Shown here one piece after another: positions 55,920-64,000 of a stretch of 64,000 bases of DNA. Position numbers and translations under genes: made by a program. The first letter of the stretch is position 1; every line of letters begins with the position of its first letter. Under the pieces are notes generated by a model. The model did not search any database, had not been told where the DNA came from, and saw only the letters and a list, made by a program, of their open reading frames with translations. Origin of the DNA: Dama dama (taxonomy: Eukaryota; Chordata; Mammalia; Artiodactyla; Cervidae); assembly GCF_033118175.1 (NCBI RefSeq), contig NC_083681.1, forward strand, positions 14,526,001 through 14,590,000, read 5' to 3'.

Positions 55920-56103
55920 GCCCCAGATAGCTGAGAAAGAATCTGCCTGCAATGTGGGAGGCCTGGGTTCTATCCCTAGGTTGGGAAGATACCCTAGAGA
56001 AGGAAAAGGCCACCCACTCCAGTATTCTGGCCTGGAGATTTCCATGGACTATATGGATGGCAGAGTCGGAAATGACTGCGTGATTTTCACTTCACTTCAC
56101 TTC
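55920..56103 (+). mobile_element. Bov-tA SINE
   Basis: Plus strand; head CCCCAGATAGCTGAGAAAGA with a short deletion, body, and the tail TTTTCACTTCACTTCACTTC. Confidence 0.9.
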
Positions 56104-57002
56104 TTCGGCTGAGGTGCATGTGAAAGGAATGAATTTGGTGACCCCAGAGGCTTGCATCTTCCCAATTATAGAATGCTAAATTCCTTAATTTGACTTGATG
56201 TTCAGAATGCCTGCTCCATTTATTGCAAACTTGTGTGTAGCCTGACTCCCCTCCCTCTTCCTTGAAGCAGTTTTCTCAGAGCTACAGAGATTCTCTCTCC
56301 TGGGCTCAGAGTCCTAAACATTGTCACCAAATAAAATAACTCTCTACTTTGAAGTTTTGACTGTATTTTCAGTCTATCCATGTTAAGAGGTAAAATTTAT
56401 CATGAATACTAGTCTACTGCACAAAGACCTAACTCATAATGCATTTTTGCTTGTTACTATTATTATTTTTTTTAGGTATTGATTCTGTGACTTAATTGGA
56501 ATATTCTATGCTCCTTCTTAGGTCTAACACAGTGCAAGTCTTCAATAGATAATTAAAAAATCATTTCTGATAGATTGTTATTGCTAGAAGGATATCATGC
56601 AGAATTAAATTTAATCTTGGTCTACTACTAGGGAATTTTTTTTAAAAGTCTGGAAAATAAAAATAATATCAATATGTGTAAAAAATATATAGCAACAGAA
56701 CTGGTGTGATAGGTTGGAAATGACCATTATTCAACTAGACAGGAGAGCAAGATTGAACTTCTGGGTCAGTTGCAATTATTTTTATTATCCAGTTATTGTC
56801 TGATCTTCAGCATATTTCATGTAAATAACAGAGTTGGGGGAAATGTATTTCAAGTTGGGCCCAATGATTTAACTCCCTATAGAAAACAAAATTTATGCTG
56901 TCTGTGTGATAATTTATGTGGTCTAAGTTAATATTTAAGAAATATCAGTGTTCTGGGAGTGGCCTGAAGGGTGATGTTAAGGAGGGGATTTTAAAAAGGA
57001 AG
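56104..57002. other. Unclassified unique sequence
   Basis: No repeat or exon recognised; AT-rich. Confidence 0.4.
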
Positions 57003-57110
57003 TTAATATTTATTATGCCACTAGTATATGTTATATATTGTTTAAAGCATTCTTAGTCACATTATTCCATTTTATCCTCATAAATATCCCATCAAAACTG
57101 ACATAAGCAT
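57003..57110 (+). mobile_element. MIR SINE fragment
   Basis: TTAATATTTATTATGCCACT, GTTTAAAGCATTCTTAGTCACA and TTTTATCCTCATAAATATCC follow the MIR core (TAACATTTATTGAGC ... TTTAATCCTCACAACAACCC). Confidence 0.6.
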
Positions 57111-57562
57111 CCAAGTGTATTTACTAGCTTATATCATTGAAAAGTCCTTTAGGCATGGCTGATTCAGTATCTAACAAAACAGCTTGAAGTTCAAGGCTGT
57201 ATTGATCAGTTAACACAGTTCTTCTGTGGCTTACCTTCATTTTCATAATGGTGCTTCCCTTCAAAGTGATATGATCACTGTTGCAGACCCTGCCTAACAT
57301 ATTGTCAGCTCACAATGTGGGAAAAATATTAGCTTAAACCAAGAACCTAGGGATGTCAAGGGCTCAAGTTGGATTCCATGTTCATCCTTGAACTCTTAAT
57401 AACTACAATTGCCCAATGAATGAAATACATTGCTAAAGTTCAATTATCTTCTGCACCTCTTGTAACACAAAGCACATAAACAAGAGTAGGAGAAAAGTAC
57501 AGAAAACTCTGAGAACAATTTCTCAAATTAGACTTAATTGAGATTAGGTAGTAGAATCATGG
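57111..57562. other. Unclassified unique sequence
   Basis: No repeat or exon recognised. Confidence 0.4.
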
Positions 57563-57670
57563 ATTCATTCAGCCAACAAATTTTATTGACCACTGTTCAT
57601 GAGTTGGACACTGTGCTAGGCACTTGGAAGATAGCCCTAAATAATCAAGAAAATGTCTTTAGGTTTCATG
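57563..57670 (-). mobile_element. L2 3' end
   Basis: TTCATTCAGCCAACAAATTT, TTGACCACTG, then GACACTGTGCTAGGCACTTG, the conserved complement of the L2 tail (AGTGCCTAGCACAGTG ... AATAAATATTTGTTGAATGAA). Confidence 0.75.
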
Positions 57671-58775
57671 CAGATTAGATTGATGAGGTAAGAGACAAAG
57701 AATCTATCCTGACAATAGTTTTCTATTTCTATTCTCCCAAAATCTCAGAAGAAAGGCAAATGCATTGAAGTGAAACCCATGTTCTATGCCACCTGTTTAT
57801 ATGAAAATATTGTGTATTTCCAAATTCATAAGTGACATAGGACAAAACAGCTAAGAAGCTGTGCTGAAAGCGATGCTTAAAAAATATAGAATTTAATAAT
57901 TTGAAATGTAGAATGAGGTTAATAAAATTAGAATGCTTAGGTTTCTAGCTTTATTGAGAAAATTTTAAAAGTAATAATTGACTTAAAGCTCTTTCAAATT
58001 TCGTATAGCTATAATGTGTTTTATGCTATTTAAATAAATAGTTCAAATTGTTCTTTCTTAGTCTTTCTTTCTAGTATTATTTATTCTCTCAAAATTACTT
58101 ATGTACTTAGGTTTTTTCATTATTCTTTTGTTTCTTGTTTTGTGTTTTGCCATCTATAGGTACATAGATTATAGTCAGTGATGATCTGGATTTACAATTG
58201 AACTACTTTCCTTTACATATCTTTTCCAGAGAACTCTTACCCAGAAAGATAATAGTTGCATATATTGTTTATATTGCTCATTGTTCTATTGTTCATGTCA
58301 GAAAATTTCCAGGAAATAATTTAATGAACACCAAAATTTCCAACTTTTCAGCAAGCAACATCAAAAACTGTTTAGTCTGTAAGAGTCCAAGACTATTTAC
58401 ACTCTTGACCCCAAACTCCTACTTTGCTTTCTCTACTCATCCTCAACTGTAATGTCATTATACTTACCCAGTCCTAATTAAGCCCCTGCCCTGAGACATC
58501 CACCTAAAACTAGACTCTAAAACCTTGGTACTGTCCTGAAATTGCCCTCCCTATTTGGAGATGTTAGTAACACTCAGTCAAAGTAGTCCTCTCTCTTACC
58601 GGCTTTGTCTTAAAAAGTAGTTTTGGTGACATTTTCCTGAAGTCAGAATTCAGTAGCTGCAAGTGGGTTTAACCACCACAATTCTAACATAGAGTGCCTG
58701 CATATATTGCTAAATGAATAGGCAAATGAATTACAAGGTCATTCAGATCAGAATAGATCACTTTATAGTTCTATG
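57671..58775. other. Unclassified unique sequence
   Basis: About 1.1 kb; no repeat, exon or RNA gene recognised. The 84-codon plus-strand frame 58198-58452 has no motif. Confidence 0.4.
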
Positions 58776-58972
58776 TGATAGTGAAAGCCTCTAAGTCATG
58801 CCTGACTCTGCAACCCACCAGGCTGGTCTGTCCAATGGAATTCTCCAGGTAAGAATACTGGAGTGGGTAGCCATTCCCTTCTCCAGGAGATTTTCCCCAC
58901 CCAGGACCAATCCAGAGTCTCCTGCATTACAAGCAGATTCTTTCCATCTGAGTCACTAGGGAAGCCATTATA
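58776..58972 (-). mobile_element. Bov-tA SINE
   Basis: Minus strand, from the GTGATAGTGAAAGCCTCTAA tail end to the head complement TGAGTCACTAGGGAAGCC. Small deletions lie in the tail half. It ends about 20 bp before the large inverted repeat. Confidence 0.9.
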
Positions 58973-58990
58973 GTTTATATACTTGAGCTG

Positions 58991-59467
58991 TAAAAATCCT
59001 AGATACAGCACTTCTCATCAGGTATCAAAGGATAGTCAAATTGGTCAATTTTAATTCCATTCTTTGTCTGCAACTGATTTGCCCCTTTCTTTCCATGTTG
59101 TACATACTTCTTTCAGAATTATTTGGATTCCTTGAAATACTCTTTAAGAAGACAACAGAAATAATGTGGAATTGGTATAGCATTAAGAGTTTTATGAACA
59201 TAGTTCTTGATAATTTGCTATAGATTTCCAAGAACTATCAAGAATTATCAAGCACTATGTTCATAAAGCTCTTAATGCTACACTAATTCCACATTATTTC
59301 TGTTGTCTTCTTAAAGAGTATTTCAAAGAATTCAAATAATTCTGAAAGGAGAAGTACATACAACATGGGAAGAAATGGACAAATTAGTTGCACACAAAGA
59401 ATTGAATTAAAATGGCCAATTTGACTATCCTTTGATACCTGATGAGACACACAGCACCTAGGATTAC
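58991..59467. repeat. Large near-perfect inverted repeat (foldback)
   Basis: Two arms of about 225 bp, 58991-59215 and 59243-59467, are reverse complements with roughly 90% identity by eye, separated by only 27 bp. Perfectly paired runs include 42 bp (59132-59173 with 59285-59326) and 32 bp (59013-59044 with 59416-59447). Differences are point changes and three short gaps. Neither arm matches a repeat family I recognise. Paired short frames on both strands (59025-59231 and 59041-59223) arise from the arms and are not genes. Confidence 0.95.
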
Positions 59468-60399
59468 AAATGAAGATTCTTTATGAAGTGTTTCCTGATG
59501 ACGTGTAGATAGTCAGTGTTGAAATTCATGCAGGATAAAGAGGTATGAGAAACACAAACTCATATCGAAGGAATATTTATTTCAAGCATTTTTGCCCTTT
59601 TTAAATAACTGAAAATAATGGCTTGTCTTACTACCTCCTTAAGGGAATTGTCTCCCTAAAATATAAGCTAATTTTTAGTGTATGGTTAAAAATGTCAGTT
59701 TTCCATGATTGCATTAATCTCAGTGCCAAGATTTAGAAGCAAGATTTAGAGTCTCAGCCTAACGTTGATTAGACAAGAGAAGAATAATAGCATCGACTAC
59801 TTTGTCTTACAAAGAGAAATAATGCAAATAGGTGCAGCCTCAGGGTAACAAAACAATATACATTTGGCCTGTCAGAGTCCTCCTATCCCAGAGGGCTCTG
59901 TGTTCAGAGAGAAGACGAATTCAATGAATGGTTAGTAAAATGGCAATTTCTAGTTTTCAGCTTCAGTTTCTGCTTTTGAGAGAAAAAAGCCTTTTTCCTC
60001 ACAGACAGATAGGGGAAACCCACAAGGGCATCCCAAGGCAAGGTATTTCCATAGATGGGAATAGTTCAGATGGAAATTAAGGACAAAAGGTGGCCTGGTG
60101 ATTTGGGTTTGCTCCTACTGGGCAGTTAGACAAAATAGACTGTGAAGTGCTTTTGTAGACAGAAAAGTCCTATAAAAATGCTAACCCATTAATCATGGGT
60201 GATTTTAATTATAGTGATATTGATTAGTATAGCAACTATGCAAAATCTAAGCCACACACAATGTACTTTCCTGAGTTTGCTTTTTTTTTTTTTTCCCTTC
60301 TCAGTTTCATGAACAGCTGGCTTAACCAAAGCCTATTTTAAGACCCAAAAAGAGCAAACATGAATAAAGTAAAGTTGAAGGTTGTAGAAGTTTACAATG
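59468..60399. other. Unclassified unique sequence
   Basis: No repeat or exon recognised. A T13 tract lies at about 60282-60294. Confidence 0.4.
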
Positions 60400-60432
60400 A
60401 GAAGTTATTGAAAAAAAAAAAGAAGTTATTGA
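60400..60432 (+). repeat. Duplicated 12-mer around an A tract
   Basis: AGAAGTTATTGA at 60400-60411 and 60421-60432 flank nine A's (60412-60420). It can be read as a target-site duplication around a poly(A)-only retro-insertion, or as a local tandem duplication. Confidence 0.7.
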
Positions 60433-61789
60433 AGACAATGGAATTCTGGAATCTCTAAGAAAACTTGGACTCCTCAAAGAAAGCTCTGCAAAGTATTATG
60501 CCTCTAGGGAATGTTTTAGTCAATTTCTATAGTAAATGCATGAATGGTTCTATTTGGTTTTATTCCCTTGATTGAATATACATAGTTAAATTAAATGGCA
60601 TGTATTTGATGTACTTCCTAAAGCATATATACGTACATCTGTGCTTTGAGACTAGCCTCTGCTTTTATGAGAATATTGTCTTCCTACACACAATTCCAGT
60701 TCACACAAGTGACAATAAAGAAAATGTCTTAATTTATAAAGAAATGCTGTACCTAATGGTATCATATCACATTCACATATTTAGGCACACTACCACTCAG
60801 ATGTGCAGAGAAATCATGTAAACATTGCTTATTTTCTTTTATAAAACTGATCTAATTGTTGTCACAAACTCTTAACTGTTATGTAGTGATAAATTTATTT
60901 TTTTTAATTCATTTTAATTTATCATTTTTTTAAAATATCTTTAATTCCTTTTGGTTTCAAACAATCTCTTAATTGATTTTAGTTTGGATAAATGCTCAGT
61001 CTTTCACATTTAATTTCCTTGCCCATAGGCCCATCGATATGATTTTGGAATCTTGAGACCTCATGAAGAATGATGTGGCAAGTGGCAGGGAGGCCAAAGA
61101 AGACTCAAGGCTCTTCCATGTAGATCCTTGTTCTGTTTTCCCAAGTAGAGTGTTTTACCTACCAAGTCTAACATTGTTCAGTCCTTGAATTAGTGTCTCT
61201 TAAGATGCTGCAAGTCTTAATTAGTGTTAAGCCAGTACTTGATGCTGAATTCCAACTTTTCTCCTTTTGGTCACAAAATCCCTATGCACTATAACCATCT
61301 TATCAGTTTATAAGTCTAGTCAGTATATCTGTTCTCCTCAGGGATATGAAGAAACTGGAGTCTTCTACATTCTCCTGTGGGTGATCAGGAGCTGAACACT
61401 GTCTCAGGCTCATTAGTTTATGCTCTTTCCAATAGTCACGCGCATGCCACACTGGTCTGGCACTGGGACAAGTGAAGAACTTCTCCAGAGAGTAGCAGCT
61501 TCTCATGGACTACCCAATGGAAAAGCAGTCTCTCTTCTCACTACAAGCAGCTTCTTGTAGTGAGGTAGGGTTAGGAAACAGGAGCATGGATGTGAGACTT
61601 GCCCAATTCCTTTCTATTCTCTCTACCTTTACTCTGAAGGGTAATAGATGCAAAGAAACCATGTATTAAAAACTGCTTAAAATAGTTTTCCCTTGCATCT
61701 GAAAAAACATGTATAAAATTTAATATATATTTAAACTTAATAACTAGCGTGTATGTGTCAGACATGGTACTAAAATATATTTATGTATT
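60433..61789. other. Unclassified unique sequence
   Basis: About 1.35 kb; no repeat or exon recognised. Frames of 64-73 codons (60600-60821, 61303-61506, 61571-61765) have no motif. Confidence 0.4.
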
Positions 61790-62680
61790 TATTTTTGAGA
61801 TGTATAGTTGATTTACAATGTGGTGTTAGTCTCAGATGTACAGCAAAGTTATTCAGTTATACATACAACATATTTAATTTTTTCCAGGTTCTTTTCCTTT
61901 ACAGGTTATTACAAAATATTGAGTATAGTTTCCTGTTCTGTAAGTAGGTTCTCGGTTATCTATTTTATTCATGTACTGTGTAATGATTAATCCCAACCTC
62001 TTAATTTATCCACCACCTGCCCCCCACCTTTGGTGACCATATATTTGTTTTCTGTCTGTGGATCTATTTCTGTTTTATATATAAACTCATGTTTATCTTT
62101 TTCTTAGATTCCGCATGCAAGTGATATCATATTTTGTTTAGTGTGATAATCTGTAGGTCCATTTCTGTTACTGCAAATGGCATTATTTTATTCTTTTCAT
62201 GGCTGAGTAATATTCATTGTATAAATATACCTTATCTTCTTTAACCATTCATCTGCCAATGGACATTTAGATCCATGTCTTGGCTACTGTAAATAGTGAT
62301 GCAATGAATATTAGGGTGCATGTAACTTTTCAAATTGCAATCTTCTCTGGATATATGCCCAGGTGTAGGTTTGCATGATCATATGGTAGCCCCCCATTTT
62401 TAGTTTTTCTTTAAAGAATCTCCATACTGTTCTCCATAGTGGTTTTACCAATTTACATTCCCATCAACAGTGTAGTTCCTTTCTCTCCACATCACCTCCA
62501 GCATTTATTATTTATAGACTTTTTGATGATGACTTTTGATAGATGTGAGATGACACCTCAAAATAGTTTTGATTTATTTGCATTGTCTACCAAGTAGTGA
62601 GGCTGAGCATCTTTTTTATGTGCCTTTTGGCCATCTTTATGTCTTGTTTGGAAAAACGTTTATCCTTAAAGATGAGCAAA
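61790..62680 (-). mobile_element. Old artiodactyl L1, ORF2 end and 3' UTR
   Basis: Complement of L1: TTGAGATGTATAGTTGATTT, CAGCAAAGTTATTCAGTTAT, GCAAATGGCATTATTTTATTC, TCTTGGCTACTGTAAATAG, ATATGCCCAGGTGTAGG and CATTCCCATCAACAGTG appear in order from the 3' UTR into the ORF2 C-terminus. Same type as 34172-34985. No open frame. Confidence 0.88.
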
Positions 62681-62689
62681 ATATCTTAT

Positions 62690-62850
62690 TTAATATTGAT
62701 ATCAAACTTGAAAATAGGTATCAATATTTTATCAATGTTAATGAGTAGTTTCAAGGATCAAGAAAGTTAAATAACTTCTCTAATGTCAAACAGCCAATTT
62801 ATAGCAAACCTGGTATTCACGACCAAGTATAGAAGACTTTGAACTGACAC
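62690..62850 (+). mobile_element. Possible MIR SINE fragment
   Basis: The order GTTTCAAGGATCAAGAAAG, TTAAATAACTTCTCTAATGTC, AAACAGCCAATTTATAGCAA and CTGGTATTCACGACC fits the MIR 3' half (GAGGTTAAGTAACTTGCCC ... GGATTCGAACCC). Confidence 0.5.
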
Positions 62851-63819
62851 CTTTAAATATTATAATCAAATGTAAGAGAGGGAAGAACTGATTCACCCAC
62901 ATCTATATCCCTATGAAAACAAATATCCAGGAAGATATTATAAAATCCAGCAAATATATAAACTGAAAACTTAGAGTCCATAAGTTTTAATGTGATATAT
63001 TGTCTTTTTTGGAATTAATAATACATTTCTTGGGCTGATTATAAGGAAGACCTATCAGCAAATACAGGACATCAATGCTCTTCTTAGAGTTCCAAATTAA
63101 AGGACACTCATGTGTAGACAAAAATAAGTCCCTAGATCTTGAATTCAAATTTCAATATTAAGTTACTCTGTATTGGAAATATCTCGAGTAGTTGTTGTTT
63201 CTTACAGTAAACTTTAGCTAGTAAAATATATATAACTGAAAGGGATTCCAAGAAAAGACCCTTAAGATGGAATTCATCACCAGTGAAAGTGGGTTGTAGG
63301 TGGCCTATCAAATGTGGTCATTGGTAGCATGCAGTTTCTTATCACTGAGTGGGATTTGGAGTTCAAGTGGCTCCTGAAAATGATCAAGAGGAATTTAGAG
63401 AATAAGGTGAAGTGGTTTCTTCTGATTGAACAGAATGACACAATAAAAGAAAATTATAACTTGGGGACTTAAATATTCAACTTCCTTTTCTTTCTTTCAC
63501 TTCCCAAACTCACCTGCTCCCTTAAGTTTAGACTTTCTTGAGTCCTTAAAAGTCTCTCTTACTATCAACAGTCACTCACTGAGACAACAATAAATGAGAC
63601 ACAGAAATCAAATCAAGGAGTTACAGAAATATAAAGTAATTTGAAGCTTCTACCTTGCCAGGTCTGTTATATGAAAGTTAGGCTCTTAATAGGATAGAGT
63701 TAAGCTCTCAGAATCATAATGGAAACATGTGAGAGAGATACAATAAATATGAGTCTTGTAAATCTCCAAATCTTATTACTGCTCCTTGCCTAGAGAATTA
63801 ACTGGTTTATTGTGTATGT
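62851..63819. other. Unclassified unique sequence
   Basis: No repeat or exon recognised. Confidence 0.4.
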
Positions 63820-63847
63820 GTTTGTTTGTTTGTTTGTTTGTTTGTTT
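63820..63847. repeat. (TTTG)7 microsatellite
   Basis: Seven TTTG units, followed shortly by a G run (63856-63864). Confidence 0.95.
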
Positions 63848-64000
63848 AACAATTTGGGGGGGGGAGCCATAGCTTCTTGAAGATACTGAAATTGCCTCAC
63901 TTATCAGTCAGGGTCCATAGTCAGAAAACAGAAGTCAAAGCAATTATTTGAAGAGAGAGACTTTTTTTGAAAAATTATTAACTAGGAATAAAGTTTTTAG
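63848..64000. other. Unclassified sequence to window end
   Basis: No feature recognised. Confidence 0.4.

Noticed and set aside
55519..56013. 164-codon minus-strand frame
   Set aside because: It starts inside a Bov-tA SINE and reads into unique DNA. No motif or splice context is seen, so chance is the simplest reading.

Overview
The window is a gene-free piece of a ruminant (bovid or cervid, pecoran) nuclear genome. The evidence is the repeat population: BovB (RTE-class) LINEs, the tRNA-headed Bov-tA SINEs and one dimeric Bov-A2 that share the BovB tail, and bovine-type L1 copies. This combination is specific to ruminants, and the window alone does not separate cattle, bison, sheep, goat or deer. 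I found no host protein-coding exon, functional tRNA, rRNA or other RNA gene that I can support. Every long open reading frame is a relic of a retrotransposon, an antisense shadow of one, or a chance frame.

Layout. 0-8.4 kb: old DNA-transposon pieces, an old L1 and two large minus-strand BovB copies (3331-4985 and 5690-7308), the second meeting a plus-strand BovB (7320-8053) head to head. 8.4-18.4 kb: ancient repeats, a 5'-inverted L1 with clean target-site duplications (10534-10958), and a long patchwork of old plus-strand L1 (11545-17460) interrupted by SINEs. 18.4-24.6 kb: mostly unique AT-rich DNA with a (TA)-rich block, one BovB and several SINEs. 24.6-34.2 kb: one BovB LINE split by a full-length but dead 7.85-kb bovine L1 (25825-33675) with 14-bp target-site duplications. 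34-52 kb: scattered BovB, Bov-tA, L1 3' ends, L2, MIR, a solo LTR (39295-39986) and an ERVL/MLT2-like LTR (about 51590-52236). 52.6-55.2 kb: a poly(A)-ended sequence on the minus strand, split by an unusual L1 fragment that has the complete 5' UTR but no 3' end and carries a local CpG-rich block. 55-64 kb: mostly unique sequence with old MIR/L2, two SINEs, an old L1 and a 477-bp near-perfect inverted repeat (58991-59467).

How the parts relate. The autonomous elements (L1 and BovB) supply the machinery; the Bov-tA and Bov-A2 SINEs are parasites of BovB and share its 3' tail. Insertion order can be read from the nesting: old L1/MIR/L2/MER5A first, then BovB, then Bov-tA and the bovine L1s. None of the reverse transcriptases in the window looks functional: in-frame stops, frameshifts, and loss of the catalytic aspartates (FADD to FANG in the full-length L1; YADD to YAND in one BovB).

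The most unusual items are the 58991-59467 hairpin, which no repeat family I recognise explains; the 3'-truncated L1 promoter fragment at 52829-55184 with an internal 19-bp tandem repeat; and two minimal retro-insertions, a 38-bp BovB at 47364-47401 and a possible poly(A)-only insertion at 60412-60420. All calls are by eye against remembered consensus sequences; family boundaries are approximate unless target-site duplications are cited.
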